A DNA stretch of 64,000 nt from Rhizobium sp. J15 (GCF_002531825.1 NZ_NWSX01000001.1:1-64000); one strand, 5' to 3'; shown: positions 8,816 to 18,739, counted from the stretch's first letter. Notes: generated from the sequence alone by a model not told the origin. Numbers and translations are program-made.

Positions 8816-9856
8816 TCAGCCGCGGAACAGCTTCCAGCGGGTGGGCTTGAAGGCCACCCGGTTGCGGTCGAGCCTGTCGGCCTCGCTCGGCGGCAGCTCG
8901 ATTTCGATGTTCGGGCGGCCGTTGCCGATATCGAGTTCGATATGGCGGGTGCCCGCGACGCGGCGGCTGGAAACCGGATGGCCGGCAATACAGTTTTCCG
9001 CCGATTCGCAGAGCCGCACGTCGTGCGGGCGGAAATAGAGCTGAGCCCCGCCATCCGCTTCGCCGGAGGCATTGAGACCGAGCGAGCGGCCTTCGAAGCG
9101 GATGTCGCCATCCGATATCTCGACCTGCAGGCAGTTCGACTGGCCGATGAAGCCGAAGACGAAGGGAGAATTCGGGTTGTCGTAGACTTCGTCAGGCGTT
9201 CCGACCTGTTCGATCGCGCCCTGGCTCATGACGACGACCCGGTCTGCGAGCTCCAGCGCCTCGTCCTGATCGTGGGTGACGAAGACCGTGGTGTGGCCGG
9301 TGCGGTCGTGGATCTCGCGCAGCCATTTGCGCAGATCCTTGCGCACCTGGGCATCGAGCGCGCCGAAGGGTTCGTCGAGCAGCAGCACGTTCGGCTCGAC
9401 GGCCATGGCGCGGGCGAGCGCCACGCGCTGGCGCTGGCCGCCGGAAAGCTGGGCCGGGTAGCGTTTTTCGAGACCGGAAAGCTGCACCAGTTCAAGCAGT
9501 TCCAGCGCCCGCCGGCGGATATCGGCTTTCGGCGGCCGCCGCGCGCCCTTTCTGACCTTCAGGCCGAAGGAGACGTTGTCGAGCACCGTCATGTAGCGGA
9601 AGAGGGCATAATGCTGGAACACGAAGCCGATATTGCGCTGCTGCACTGATTTCTTCGAGGCATCCTCGTCGCCGAAGAAGATCTGTCCCCCGGTCGGGCT
9701 TTCCAGGCCGGCGATCAGGCGCAGCAATGTCGTCTTGCCGGAGCCCGAAGGGCCGAGCAGTGCGATAAGCTCGCCGGAGCGGATGTCGAGCGAGACATCG
9801 TGCAGCGCCGGAAAACGATCGAATTCCTTGCGGATGTTTTGAACGCGTACTTCCAT
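8816..9856 (-). CDS. cysA: Sulfate/thiosulfate ABC importer ATPase
   Basis: A 346-residue ATPase. Walker A GPSGSGKTT (about residues 36-44), Q-loop FQHYALF, signature LSGGQRQRVALARAMA, Walker B VLLLDEPFGALD and switch THDQDEALELADR are intact. The C-terminus is the TOBE-like domain of CysA (YFRPHDVRL). CysA energises uptake of sulfate and thiosulfate for cysteine synthesis. It is the last gene of sbp-cysT-cysW-cysA, 10 bases after the cysW stop. Confidence 0.93.
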   Translation of the reverse strand: MEVRVQNIRKEFDRFPALHDVSLDIRSGELIALLGPSGSGKTTLLRLIAGLESPTGGQIFFGDEDASKKSVQQRNIGFVFQHYALFRYMTVLDNVSFGLKVRKGARRPPKADIRRRALELLELVQLSGLEKRYPAQLSGGQRQRVALARAMAVEPNVLLLDEPFGALDAQVRKDLRKWLREIHDRTGHTTVFVTHDQDEALELADRVVVMSQGAIEQVGTPDEVYDNPNSPFVFGFIGQSNCLQVEISDGDIRFEGRSLGLNASGEADGGAQLYFRPHDVRLCESAENCIAGHPVSSRRVAGTRHIELDIGNGRPNIEIELPPSEADRLDRNRVAFKPTRWKLFRG

Positions 9857-9866
9857 TCCAGATCCT

Positions 9867-10739
9867 TCAGTGCCGCCGGCTGGCGGAGATTTCAGCGCTG
9901 TAGCGCATTTCCAGCAGCGTCTTCAAAACAAGGGTGACGAGTGCCAGCAGGGCCAAAAGCGTGGCGACGGCAAAAGCGCCGGTGAAATTATACTCGTTGT
10001 AGAGAATCTCTACCTGCAGCGGCATGGTGTTCGTCTGGCCGCGGATGTGGCCGGAGACGACGGAGACGGCGCCGAACTCGCCCATGGCGCGGGCGTTGCA
10101 GAGCAGCACGCCGTAGAGCAGGCCCCATTTGATGTTCGGCAGCGTCACATACCAGAAGGTCTGCCAGCCGCTGGCGCCCAGCGAAAGGGCAGCCTCTTCG
10201 TCCGCCGTTCCCTGTTCCTGCATCAGCGGGATCAGTTCGCGGGCGACGAAGGGGAAGGTGACGAACATGGTTGCGAGCACCAGTCCCGGTACGGCGAACA
10301 GGATCTTGATGCTGTTGGCGCTCAGCCATTGGCCGAGATAGGTGTTCGCCCCGAACAGCAGCACGAAGACCAGGCCCGATATGACCGGCGAAACCGAGAA
10401 GGGCAGGTCGATCAGCGTCGTCAGAAACGCCTTGCCCTTGAACTCGAACTTGGCGATCGCCCAGGCGGCGGCGACGCCGAAGGCGAGGTTCAGCGGCACG
10501 CTGATGCCGGCGACGATCAGCGTCAGGCGGATCGCCGAGAAGGTTTCGGCATCGCCGAGCGCCGTGATGAAGGGACCGGCTCCCTTGCGGAAGGCTTCGA
10601 CGAAGACGGCGGTCAGCGGCAGCAGCAGGATCAGCAGCAGGAAGACGAGCGAGAGAATGATCAGGCTGTAGCGTGCGATCCGGTGTTCTGTTGTCACCGA
10701 ACGCAGCTTGACGGGTTGAACGGTTGCATCAAGCGCCAT
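9867..10739 (-). CDS. cysW: Sulfate ABC importer permease CysW
   Basis: A 290-residue permease with about six transmembrane helices, the first at residues 24-48 ([19 protein letters not shown]). The EAA loop is [22 protein letters not shown] near residue 180. The signature [36 protein letters not shown] is characteristic of CysW (read in part). It overlaps the end of cysT by 11 bases, which points to coupled translation in the cys operon. Confidence 0.92.
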   Translation of the reverse strand: MALDATVQPVKLRSVTTEHRIARYSLIILSLVFLLLILLLPLTAVFVEAFRKGAGPFITALGDAETFSAIRLTLIVAGISVPLNLAFGVAAAWAIAKFEFKGKAFLTTLIDLPFSVSPVISGLVFVLLFGANTYLGQWLSANSIKILFAVPGLVLATMFVTFPFVARELIPLMQEQGTADEEAALSLGASGWQTFWYVTLPNIKWGLLYGVLLCNARAMGEFGAVSVVSGHIRGQTNTMPLQVEILYNEYNFTGAFAVATLLALLALVTLVLKTLLEMRYSAEISASRRH

Positions 10740-11586
10740 AGCCGTACCTCCGCCTGCTCCAGCTCTGGATGAGATTGATGACGAGCAGCATGGTGAACGA
10801 AATGATCAGCATGATCGCCGCAATGCCCGTCGCTGCCGCGTAGTTATACTCTTCGAGTTTGATGACGATCAGCAGCGGCGCGATCTCCGATTTGAACGGC
10901 AGGTTGCCGGCGATGAAGATGACCGAGCCGTATTCGCCGACGCCGCGGGCAAAGGCGAGCGCGAAGCCGGTGAGCACGGCAGGCGCCAGCCCCGGCAGCA
11001 GCACCCGGAAAATCGTCTGGAAGCGATTGGCGCCGAGCGTGGCCGCCGCTTCTTCCACCTCCTTGTCGATCTCTTCCATGACGGGCTGCACCGTGCGCAC
11101 CACGAAGGGCAGGCCGACGAAGATCAGCGCCACGACGATGCCGGCCGGCGTGAATGCGATCTTGATGCCGAGCGGCGTCAGGAACTGGCCGATCCAGCCG
11201 TTCGGCGCATAGAGCGTCGTCAATGCGATGCCGGCAACCGCGGTCGGCAGCGCGAAGGGCAGGTCGACCATGGCATCGATGACGCGCTTGCCGGGGAAGC
11301 GGTAGCGCACCAGCACCCAGGCGAGGATGATGCCGAAGACGGCATTGACGATCGCGGCGATGAAGGCGCTGCCGAAGCTGATGCGCAGCGCGTTCAGCGT
11401 GCGCGGATCGAGCGCGATCGACCAGAATTTCTCCCAGCCGAGCGCGCTCGACCGGACGGCAAGGCCCGAGAGCGGAATGAGGATCAGAAGGGTGAGCCAG
11501 GTCAAGGTAAGGCCGAGCGTCATTCCGAAACCCGGAATGACGCTCGGCCGTCTGAACCGCCACCGCGTGGGGCTATGTGCTTTCAT
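10729..11586 (-). CDS. cysT: Sulfate ABC importer permease CysT (CysU)
   Basis: A 285-residue permease, partner of CysW. It begins with a basic cytoplasmic tail and then [20 protein letters not shown] as helix 1. The EAA loop is [23 protein letters not shown], and [22 protein letters not shown] is the diagnostic CysT stretch. It starts 8 bases after the stop of the binding-protein gene and overlaps cysW. Confidence 0.92.
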   Translation of the reverse strand: MKAHSPTRWRFRRPSVIPGFGMTLGLTLTWLTLLILIPLSGLAVRSSALGWEKFWSIALDPRTLNALRISFGSAFIAAIVNAVFGIILAWVLVRYRFPGKRVIDAMVDLPFALPTAVAGIALTTLYAPNGWIGQFLTPLGIKIAFTPAGIVVALIFVGLPFVVRTVQPVMEEIDKEVEEAAATLGANRFQTIFRVLLPGLAPAVLTGFALAFARGVGEYGSVIFIAGNLPFKSEIAPLLIVIKLEEYNYAAATGIAAIMLIISFTMLLVINLIQSWSRRRYGYGA

Positions 11587-11594
11587 GAAGTCTA

Positions 11595-12620
11595 CTATTG
11601 GGCCGGCTTGTAGATCTGGTCAAATACGCCGCCATCGCCGAAGAATTTCGGCTGGGCTTCCTTCCAGCCGCCGAAATCGTCGATAGTGGCGAGCGTCAGC
11701 TTCGGGAAGCGGGCGATGTCGGCCGGGTCGGCAGCTTCCGGCTTGATCGGCCGGTAGTAATGCTTGGCGGCGATCTTCTGGCCTTCGTCCGAATAGAGAT
11801 AGTTGAGATAGGCTTCGGCGACCTTGCGCGTGCCCTTCTTGTCGACGTTGCCGTCGACGACGGCGACCGGCGGGTCGGCGCGGATGGAGAAGGTCGGCGT
11901 TACGATCTCGAACTGGTCTGGGCCGAGTTCCTCGAGCGAAAGATAGGCTTCGTTTTCCCAGGCGAGCAGCACGTCGCCGAGGCCGCGCTGGACGAAGGTG
12001 GTCGTGGCGCCGCGCGCACCGGTGTCGAGAACCGGAACGTGCTGCAGCAGTTTCCCGACATAGTCCTGCGCCTTGGCGTCGTCGCCGCCATTCGCCTGCT
12101 TGGCCCATGCCCAGGCGGCCAGGAAGTTCCAGCGGGCGCCGCCCGATGTCTTCGGATTCGGCGTGATGACCTGCACGTCATCCTTGATCAGGTCGCCCCA
12201 ATCCTTGATGCCCTTCGGGTTGCCCTTGCGGACCAGGAAGACGATCGTCGACGTGTAGGGGGTCGAATTGTTCGGGAGCTTCGACTTCCAGTCGGCCGGT
12301 ATCTTGCCGGTCGCCTTGGCGATGGCGTCTATATCGCCTTCAAGGGCCAGCGTCACGACATCGGCGTCGAGGCCGTCGATGACCGAGCGGGCCTGGGCGC
12401 CGGAGCCGCCATGCGAGGCCTGGATCGTAACGGTTTCACCCGTGTCCTTCTGCCACTTGGCGGCAAAGGCGGCGTTGAAATCCTTGTACAATTCGCGGGT
12501 CGGATCATAGGAAACGTTGAGCAGCGCCTGGTCCGCGAATGCGGGAGCAACGCTCCCGATTGCGAAGCTGCCTGCCATGACTGCGGCCGCGAGAAGCCGG
12601 GCGAGCCGTTTTGTCTGCAT
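11595..12620 (-). CDS. sbp: Periplasmic sulfate-binding protein
   Basis: A 341-residue binding protein with a signal peptide (about residues 1-29, ending PAFA). The mature start [18 protein letters not shown] is diagnostic of Sbp/CysP, and [25 protein letters not shown] forms the anion pocket described for this family. GGAGGG precedes the ATG. First gene of the sulfate operon. Whether it prefers sulfate (Sbp) or thiosulfate (CysP) cannot be judged; the name cysP is an alternative. Confidence 0.92.
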   Translation of the reverse strand: MQTKRLARLLAAAVMAGSFAIGSVAPAFADQALLNVSYDPTRELYKDFNAAFAAKWQKDTGETVTIQASHGGSGAQARSVIDGLDADVVTLALEGDIDAIAKATGKIPADWKSKLPNNSTPYTSTIVFLVRKGNPKGIKDWGDLIKDDVQVITPNPKTSGGARWNFLAAWAWAKQANGGDDAKAQDYVGKLLQHVPVLDTGARGATTTFVQRGLGDVLLAWENEAYLSLEELGPDQFEIVTPTFSIRADPPVAVVDGNVDKKGTRKVAEAYLNYLYSDEGQKIAAKHYYRPIKPEAADPADIARFPKLTLATIDDFGGWKEAQPKFFGDGGVFDQIYKPAQ

Positions 12621-12977
12621 GGGAACCCTCCTGTTATCTGTCTTAACTCTATCAACTCAGTCGTATAATGAAACGAAGGTTCTTCCGGTTCCTTGGTTGC
12701 TCGTAGAATGTCATTCCATTTGAGGGCGTTTTTTGAAATGGACGTGCCGAAGTTGGCCGCGGCCAATTGCAACCTGCCGCGGTGCTGCCGCAGATCCGTG
12801 TTTTTTCTGCCACAGTTCCTCCACAAGCGGCGCGCGTAGCGCTGATTTTTGCCAGGATTTCGCCGCGATGGCATTGGCGGATTCCTATATGGCGGCGGTG
12901 CGGCCGTATTAGCCGACCGCTACGTGGGGGCATCCTTGAAATGCGCCTCACATTCAAACCTGTTAAGGGCCATTAAA
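12621..12977. other. Divergent intergenic region between sulfate operon and porin
   Basis: No gene is supported in these 357 bases; the porin frame is open upstream to 12849 but lacks the signal peptide context. On the minus strand TTCATTATACGAC is a possible -10 region for the sulfate operon about 60 bases before its start. A short inverted repeat GAATG-T-CATTC lies at 12706-12716. I see no convincing riboswitch. The long spacing suggests separate promoters for the two transcripts. Confidence 0.45.
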
Positions 12978-13994
12978 ATGAATATCAGAACTATCCTTTT
13001 TGCTTCCGTTGCCGCCCTTGCCGCGGCATCCGGAGCCCGCGCTGCCGACGCCATCGTGGCGGCGGAACCCGAGCCCGTGGAATATGTTCGCGTTTGCGAC
13101 GCCTACGGTACCGGCTATTTTTATATTCCGGGAACGGAAACATGCCTTTCGATCGGCGGTTACATCCGTACGGAAGTGCGCTTCGGCGATCACATTGCCG
13201 GCGATTCCGACGTAAACTTCTGGACTCGCGGTCAGGTCACCTTCCAGGCCAAGAACGACACCGAGTACGGCACACTGACCGGCGTCATCACCCTGCGTTA
13301 CAACGTCGACAACGCCTCCGACCAGGAAGCGCTGCTCGATGAAGGCTATATCGACATCGCCGGTTTCCGCGTCGGTAAGCTCTACAGCTGGTGGGACGAC
13401 GACATGAGCGGCGAGACCGATACGCTCGCCAGCAACGAGACGACCCATAACTCGATCCGTTATCAGTACGAGAATGGTGCCTTCGCGGCCGGCCTTTCGA
13501 TCGACGAGCTGGAAGACGACTACGACACCAAGCCGGGCGAAGGCCCGAACAACTTCGGTGTCGCAGGCCAGGTCTCCTACAAGGCCGGCGCCATCAGCGC
13601 TTACCTGCTTGCCGGCTATGACACCGACACCAGCGAAGTCGCTGTCCGCGGTATCGTCTATGCCGACATCGGTCCTGGCACGCTCGGCATTGCCGGCGTA
13701 TGGGCAAGCGGCGCCAACTACTACTACGAAGAGTCCGAATGGACGATCGCAGCGGAATACGCCTTGAAGATCAACGAAAAGTGGTCGGTCACCCCTGGCT
13801 TCCAGTACTTCGAGAACATTGCTCTCGAGGCTGACGGCAACGGCTTCACCGGCGGCAGTGCCTACACGACCGGTGTCACGATCGACTACCGCATCGTCGA
13901 CGACCTGCGTTCGAAGCTCAGCGTGCAATATCACGATGAGGACGAAGGCGACGACGAAGTCTTCGGCTTCCTGCGCTTCCAGCGCGATTTCTAA
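12978..13994 (+). CDS. RopA-like outer membrane porin (Porin_2 family)
   Basis: A 338-residue general porin. The signal peptide is residues 1-22 (MNIRTILFASVAALAAASGARA), and the mature N-terminus ADAIVAAEPEPVEYVRVCDAYG is the hallmark of alphaproteobacterial porins, followed by YFYIPGTETCLSIGGYIR. The two Cys are conserved in the family. The chain is dominated by alternating beta-strand sequence and ends in FLRFQRDF with the C-terminal Phe needed for outer-membrane assembly. The ATG at 12978 is chosen because it starts the signal peptide. A strong terminator follows. Confidence 0.92.
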   Translation: MNIRTILFASVAALAAASGARAADAIVAAEPEPVEYVRVCDAYGTGYFYIPGTETCLSIGGYIRTEVRFGDHIAGDSDVNFWTRGQVTFQAKNDTEYGTLTGVITLRYNVDNASDQEALLDEGYIDIAGFRVGKLYSWWDDDMSGETDTLASNETTHNSIRYQYENGAFAAGLSIDELEDDYDTKPGEGPNNFGVAGQVSYKAGAISAYLLAGYDTDTSEVAVRGIVYADIGPGTLGIAGVWASGANYYYEESEWTIAAEYALKINEKWSVTPGFQYFENIALEADGNGFTGGSAYTTGVTIDYRIVDDLRSKLSVQYHDEDEGDDEVFGFLRFQRDF

Positions 13995-14016
13995 GATCGT
14001 CTGATTTAGACGAGCG

Positions 14017-14043
14017 GGCGCGGCCTTCGGGCCGCGCCTTTTT
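14017..14043 (+). terminator. Rho-independent terminator after the porin gene
   Basis: A perfect 9-bp GC stem (GGCGCGGCC at 14017-14025 with its complement at 14030-14038) with a TTCG tetraloop is followed by TTTTT. It ends at the stop codon of the convergent PtsN-like gene, and the complementary strand has AAAAA upstream, so it may also end kdp transcription. Confidence 0.93.
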
Positions 14044-14498
14044 CACACCCGCGAGTCGGCGATGAAATCGGAATAGAATTCGTCGACCGTCCTTGCCTTG
14101 CGCATGGCGGCAAGCACGCCGTCCGTTTGCAGCCGCCGCGCGATGGCGGACAGCACGTTCAGATATTCGCCGCGGTTGTTCTCCCCGAAGAGCAGCACGA
14201 AGGCGATGTCGGTCGGGATATCGTCGATCGCCTCGAAATCCAGCGGCTGGGTGAAGCGGATGAGCAGGCCGCGCGGGCTGGTCATGCCCTCGATTGCCGC
14301 ATGCGGGATGGCGATGCCGTTGCCGATCCCGGTGGAGCCGAGCTTCTCGCGCGTTTCGAGCGCCTTCAGGATGGTCGGTCCGTCGACGGAAAATGCCTTG
14401 GCGGCCTTGTCCGCTATCGTCTGCAGCGCGCGCCATTTCGTCGGCGCCGACAGGCCGATGAAGGTGTGTTCCGGCCGGATGATGCTGGGAAGGTTCAT
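14043..14498 (-). CDS. ptsN: PTS IIA component, nitrogen-regulatory type (PtsN paralogue)
   Basis: A 151-residue EIIA-Ntr domain protein. The phosphorylatable histidine is H66 in GIGNGIAIPHAAIEG. In rhizobia the PTS-Ntr chain (PtsP-PtsO-PtsN) controls potassium homeostasis and ABC transport, and EIIA-Ntr binds the KdpD sensor; R. leguminosarum is known to carry a second ptsN. Placement as the last gene after kdpE, 57 bases from its stop, fits that role. There are no rpoN, hpf or ptsO neighbours, so this is not the classical rpoN-linked copy. Confidence 0.85.
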   Translation of the reverse strand: MNLPSIIRPEHTFIGLSAPTKWRALQTIADKAAKAFSVDGPTILKALETREKLGSTGIGNGIAIPHAAIEGMTSPRGLLIRFTQPLDFEAIDDIPTDIAFVLLFGENNRGEYLNVLSAIARRLQTDGVLAAMRKARTVDEFYSDFIADSRV

Positions 14499-14555
14499 GT
14501 CATTCTCGATGCTGTTCTGGCTCGATACTGTTCGGGCAGCGGGCGGGAAGGGAGG

Positions 14556-15248
14556 TCAATCCGGTTCCCTGAGCCGGTAGCCGACGCCGGTCTCGGTGGT
14601 GATATAGTGCGGCTGGTCCGGAATCTGCTCGACCTTTTGCCGCAGTTGCCTGATGTAAACGCGCAGATACTGCACATCCGCCGCCGGCCCCCAAACCTGC
14701 TTCAAAAGAAACTGGTGGGTCAGCACCTTGCCTGCGTGCTGGGCGAGCACGCGCAGGATGTCGTATTCCTTCGGCGACAATTTTATTTCCTCGCCGTCGA
14801 CTTTGACGATGCGCTTGACGAGATCGATCGACAGCCCGCCGGTCTGGAAGATCGCCTTTTCCCCTTGCTGCTGCAGCCGGTGGCGCAGCGCCACGCGGAT
14901 GCGGGCGCCGAGCTCGTTGATGCCGAAGGGCTTGGTGACGTAATCGTCGGCGCCGCTTTCCAGCGCCCTGACGATGCCGGCCTCGTCTGTGCGGCTGGAG
15001 AGGATGACGACGGGCATCGCAAGCCCCTCATCGCGCCATTCCTGCAAGAGGTCATGGCCCGGCTTGTCGGGCAGGCCGAGATCGAGCACGACGAGGTCGG
15101 GTATATCAGCGGCGACCGACTGGCGGGCGCTGGCGGCGTTCGGTGCCTCCTGCACCTCGTAGCCCTGCGCGGTCAGGCCGACGCGGAGCAGCTTGCGGAT
15201 CGGAGGCTCGTCGTCGACGACGAGGATTTTGACGGCTGAACCGGTCAT
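14556..15248 (-). CDS. kdpE: KdpE response regulator
   Basis: A 230-residue OmpR-family regulator. The receiver domain holds the acidic pocket (VVDDE), the phospho-acceptor Asp in LVVLDLGLPD near residue 57, and the conserved Lys in YVTKPFG. The C-terminal winged helix contains LSPKEYDILRVLAQHAGKVLTH and VYIRQLRQKVE. It activates kdp expression under potassium limitation after phosphorylation by KdpD. Its ATG overlaps the kdpD stop by 4 bases. Confidence 0.94.
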   Translation of the reverse strand: MTGSAVKILVVDDEPPIRKLLRVGLTAQGYEVQEAPNAASARQSVAADIPDLVVLDLGLPDKPGHDLLQEWRDEGLAMPVVILSSRTDEAGIVRALESGADDYVTKPFGINELGARIRVALRHRLQQQGEKAIFQTGGLSIDLVKRIVKVDGEEIKLSPKEYDILRVLAQHAGKVLTHQFLLKQVWGPAADVQYLRVYIRQLRQKVEQIPDQPHYITTETGVGYRLREPD

Positions 15249-17953
15249 TTGAGTTCATCCAGTTTGGGAATGTCGTTGGGTTTCGGCAGGCGGATGGTGA
15301 AGACGGCGCCCGAGCGGCCCGTCCGGTTGCCGGCGGCGATCGTGCCGCCCATCGCCTCGATGAAGCCGCGGCAGATGGAAAGGCCAAGCCCGGTGCCGGC
15401 GCGCACCTGATCGCCCTTGCTCACGCGGTAGAAGGTATCGAACACACGCGTCAGGTCGGCCGGCGAGATGCCCGGGCCTTCGTCCGAGACCTGCAGGACC
15501 ACATGGTCGGCATCGGCCCAGCCGCCGATATGGATCACCGATCCCTCGGGCGCGTATTTCGCGGCATTGTCGAGCAGATTGAAGATCACCTGCTCGAACA
15601 GCACGGGATCGACCCGCACCATCGGCAGATCGGCGGGAATGCGCATCTCTGTCTTATGGTGTTCGAGGATCTTTGCGGCGCGGGCGAGCGCGCTGCCGAC
15701 GATATCGCCGGCATAATGCAGCGCTGAGTTCGGCTCCATCGCCCCGGATTCGATCTTGGTCATGTCGAGCAGATTGGCGATGAAGCGGTTGAGCCGCTCC
15801 GATTCGTCGACGACGGTTGCGAGCAGGTCGGCGCGATCCTCCTCGGGCATGGAGGTGAAGTAATCGCGCAACGTGCCGGCGGCGCCGAGGATGGCGGCAA
15901 GCGGCGTCTTCAGGTCATGCGAGATCGAGGTCAGCAGGGCCGAGCGCAGCCGGTCGGCTTCCGCCGCCAATCTCGCCCGGTCGACATCGGCGACGAGCTG
16001 GACGCGTTCGATGGCAAGGGCCGCCTGGTCGGCCAGCGCATCGAGCAGCCGCTGCTGCTCGGGCGTCAGCAGCGGCCCGTCGCGGCGATCGCTGTCGAGG
16101 CCGATGACGCCGACGGCGGTGCGCCCGGTTCTAAGCGGCACGTAAAGCCGTTTGGCGCCGGGCAGAGTGTCAGCGCCGCGGCCGGCGGCGTGATTGTGCT
16201 CCCAGGCCCAGCGGGCGGCGGCGATATCGGCATCGTCGAGCGTGTCGTCGGGCGGATAACCGGCCTTGACGGCGATGGTGCCTTCCTCAGGCAGCAGCAG
16301 CACGACGCGGACCTTCAGCATCGAGGCGAGCTGGAAGGCGGTCGCCCAAAGTACGTCGTCGAGTGTGCCGGTGCCGGCGAGCTTCTTGGAGAAGAGATAG
16401 AGATCTTCGGTCGTGCGCGCCCGCTGCCGGGCGGCGGCGGCCTGGCGCTGCACGGTCGCGGTCAGATTGCTGGCGATGATCGCCACGCCCAGAAAGAAGA
16501 AGAGGGCAAGCACGCTTTCCGGATCGCTGATCGTCAGCGTGTAGCGCGGCGGCAGGAAGAAGAAGTTGAAGGACAGGGCGCTGAGGATGCAGCTGTAAAG
16601 CGCCGCCCGAAGCCCGTGGATGACGGCCGACGTCAGCACCGCCATCAGGAAGACCAGGGCGAGGTTGCGCACGTCGAGCACTTGGTCGAGCACGATGCTG
16701 ACCCCGAGTGCGACGGCGACATAGGCTGTTGCCAGCAGATAGGCCCGGAGATCCAGCTGCGGCGCGGCAGCGGCCGCTCTGACCCCGCGGGCGGTGGTGC
16801 CGTCCTTCTCATTGCCTGAAATGACATGGACGCTGATCTCGCCGGTCTTGCGGATCAGCTCGTCGGTAATCGAGCGGCTCCACCAGTCGCGCCATGTCGG
16901 CTTCTTCGGCGCGCCGATGACGATATGGGTGACGTTGTTGGCGCCGGCGTGGCGGACGAGTTCCTCGGCCACCTCGCGGCCGGGAATGGTGATCGCCTCG
17001 CCGCCGAGCTGCTCGGCAAGGCGCAGCGTGGCTGCCACCGTATCGCGTTCCGCTTCCGTCAGATTGATCGAGCGGGCCGTCTCGATATAGACGGCGGCCC
17101 AGGGCGCGCGCAGCCGCGATGCCATGCGCGAGGCGTAGCGCACCAGCGAAGCGGAACGCGGGTGATGGTCGATCGAGACGAGGATGCGTTCGCCCGCCGC
17201 CCAGGGGCCTGATATGGCATGCGCCTGCATATGGGTGAGCAGCTGATCGTCGACGCGCTGGGCGGTCTTGCGCAATGCCAGTTCCCTGAGCGCCGTCAGA
17301 TTGCCCGGCGTGAAATAATTGGTCAGCGCCCGCTCGGCCGTCTTCGGCATGTAGACCTTGCCGTCATGCAGGCGCTTGATGAGATCGTCGGGCGTCAGGT
17401 CGATGATCTCGACGTCGTCGGCAAGATCGATGATCGAATCTGGCACCGTCTCGCGCACCCGGATGCGGGTGATCTGCGAGACGACGTCGTTCAGGCTCTC
17501 GACATGCTGGATGTTCAGCGTCGTATAGACGTCGATGCCGCGATCGAGCAATTCCTTGACGTCGAGATAGCGCTTCGGATGCCGGCTGCCCTCGGCATTG
17601 CTATGGGCGAGTTCGTCGACCAGCACGAGATCGGGCCTGCGGGCAAGGATGCCGTCGAGGTCCATTTCCTCGAGCGGCCGGCCCTTATAGTCGATTTCGA
17701 CGCGCGGAATGATCTCGAAGCCGGCAAGCAGCGCCTCGGTCTCCTTGCGGCCATGGGTCTCGACGACGCCGATGACGACATCGAGGCCATCGGCGAGCTT
17801 GGCGCGGCCGGAGATGAGCATCTCGTAGGTCTTGCCGACGCCGGGAGCGGCGCCGAGGAAGATTTTCAGACGGCCGCGCGTCTCGGCCCGGGCTTTTTCG
17901 AGAAGCGCATCGGGCGAGGGCCTGCCGGCCTGGTCGCGATTGTCGTCTGGCAT
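15245..17953 (-). CDS. kdpD: KdpD sensor histidine kinase
   Basis: A 902-residue membrane kinase, the usual length. An N-terminal KdpD domain contains Walker A GAAPGVGKT (34-42) and DELAHSN; a universal-stress-protein fold follows (about 245-375, ILVSIDHHPRS and VIGAPKK). Four transmembrane helices lie near 400-500 (DUF4118), then a GAF-like domain, HisKA with SHDLKTPLAA (His679) and HATPase with NLLDNAAKYAP and GTGLGLSI. It senses potassium/osmotic status and controls KdpE. It is separated from kdpC by a 204-base gap holding a large multi-hairpin repeat. Confidence 0.95.
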   Translation of the reverse strand: MPDDNRDQAGRPSPDALLEKARAETRGRLKIFLGAAPGVGKTYEMLISGRAKLADGLDVVIGVVETHGRKETEALLAGFEIIPRVEIDYKGRPLEEMDLDGILARRPDLVLVDELAHSNAEGSRHPKRYLDVKELLDRGIDVYTTLNIQHVESLNDVVSQITRIRVRETVPDSIIDLADDVEIIDLTPDDLIKRLHDGKVYMPKTAERALTNYFTPGNLTALRELALRKTAQRVDDQLLTHMQAHAISGPWAAGERILVSIDHHPRSASLVRYASRMASRLRAPWAAVYIETARSINLTEAERDTVAATLRLAEQLGGEAITIPGREVAEELVRHAGANNVTHIVIGAPKKPTWRDWWSRSITDELIRKTGEISVHVISGNEKDGTTARGVRAAAAAPQLDLRAYLLATAYVAVALGVSIVLDQVLDVRNLALVFLMAVLTSAVIHGLRAALYSCILSALSFNFFFLPPRYTLTISDPESVLALFFFLGVAIIASNLTATVQRQAAAARQRARTTEDLYLFSKKLAGTGTLDDVLWATAFQLASMLKVRVVLLLPEEGTIAVKAGYPPDDTLDDADIAAARWAWEHNHAAGRGADTLPGAKRLYVPLRTGRTAVGVIGLDSDRRDGPLLTPEQQRLLDALADQAALAIERVQLVADVDRARLAAEADRLRSALLTSISHDLKTPLAAILGAAGTLRDYFTSMPEEDRADLLATVVDESERLNRFIANLLDMTKIESGAMEPNSALHYAGDIVGSALARAAKILEHHKTEMRIPADLPMVRVDPVLFEQVIFNLLDNAAKYAPEGSVIHIGGWADADHVVLQVSDEGPGISPADLTRVFDTFYRVSKGDQVRAGTGLGLSICRGFIEAMGGTIAAGNRTGRSGAVFTIRLPKPNDIPKLDELK

Positions 17954-18001
17954 GCGTGTGGTCTTTCTGCCGATGCCTGTGCTTGAGGATGGGCGCTACG
18001 C

Positions 18002-18134
18002 CTCCTTCTCCTCATTCCTGTGCCCGTCACAGGAATCCTTTCACGCGAAGTCCTTCGCGTGAAAGGAGTCTCCCGCGCCGCTGACGCGGCGCTGCTGGAT
18101 CCCTGTGATGAGCACAGGGATGAGGGAGAAGGAG
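18002..18134. repeat. Cloverleaf-like four-hairpin repeat between kdpC and kdpD
   Basis: A perfect 10-bp outer stem (18002-18011 with 18125-18134) closes four consecutive hairpins: 9-bp arms 18014-18022/18028-18036, perfect 15-bp arms 18036-18050/18053-18067, 7-bp arms 18075-18081/18086-18092, and 9-bp arms 18099-18107/18113-18121. Hairpins 1 and 4 are near copies of each other in inverted order. It resembles dispersed mosaic repeats of Rhizobium genomes. Lying inside the kdp transcription unit, it could separate expression of pump and sensor genes (inference). Confidence 0.85.
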
Positions 18135-18157
18135 ATGGCGTGCCCAGCCAACGAAAC

Positions 18158-18727
18158 TCACTCACTCATAGAAGCATCAAGGCTCTGGTTCAACGCCAGA
18201 ACATTGACCGTCGGTTCGCCGAGGAAGCCGAGTTCGCGGGCCTGAACGGCGCCGTCGACCAGCGTCTGGACCTTGGCTTCATCCACACCACGTGCCTTGG
18301 CGACGCGCGGCACCTGGAAGTAAGCGGCCTCGGGTGAGATATCGGGATCGAGGCCGCTGCCGGACGCCGTGACGAGGTCGGCGGGCACTTGCGTATTCGG
18401 GTTCACCGCCTTGGCGGCCTCGTAGTCGCCTTTGACGCGGTCGATCAGTTTCCGGCTGGTCGGGCCGAGGTTCGAGCCACTGGAGGCGGCGGCATTGTAG
18501 CCGTTTCCGGCGGCGGAGGGACGGCCGTGGAAATATCTGTCTGCCGTGAAGGCCTGGCCGATCAGCGCCGAGCCGATCACCTGGCCGTTCTTCTCGATCA
18601 GGCTGCCGTTCGCCTGGCTGGGGAAGAGGGCCTGGGCCGCACCCGTCATCGCGAGCGGGTAGAGAAGGCCGGTGATGGCGGTGGTGGCGACGATCATGAC
18701 GACGGCCGGGCGAAATTCTTTCAACAT
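18158..18727 (-). CDS. kdpC: Potassium-transporting ATPase subunit KdpC
   Basis: A 189-residue membrane-anchored subunit. One N-terminal transmembrane helix (about residues 8-32, [21 protein letters not shown]), then the periplasmic domain with [21 protein letters not shown] and [13 protein letters not shown], the standard KdpC motifs. KdpC assembles with KdpA, B and F and raises nucleotide affinity. It starts 12 bases after the kdpB stop. Confidence 0.94.
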   Translation of the reverse strand: MLKEFRPAVVMIVATTAITGLLYPLAMTGAAQALFPSQANGSLIEKNGQVIGSALIGQAFTADRYFHGRPSAAGNGYNAAASSGSNLGPTSRKLIDRVKGDYEAAKAVNPNTQVPADLVTASGSGLDPDISPEAAYFQVPRVAKARGVDEAKVQTLVDGAVQARELGFLGEPTVNVLALNQSLDASMSE

Positions 18728-18739
18728 TGTTCTTGCTCC

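Noticed and set aside
12849..12977. A longer N-terminus for the porin
   Set aside because: It would bury the signal peptide inside the protein; exported porins start at the signal peptide.
12621..12977. Possible riboswitch before the sulfate operon
   Set aside because: No conserved SAM-type core or terminator/antiterminator pair could be traced; only a short dyad and a possible -10 region are visible.
18002..18134. CRISPR-like or tRNA-like reading of the cloverleaf element
   Set aside because: There are no regular direct repeats with unique spacers, and no tRNA T-loop or acceptor features; arm sizes do not match a tRNA.
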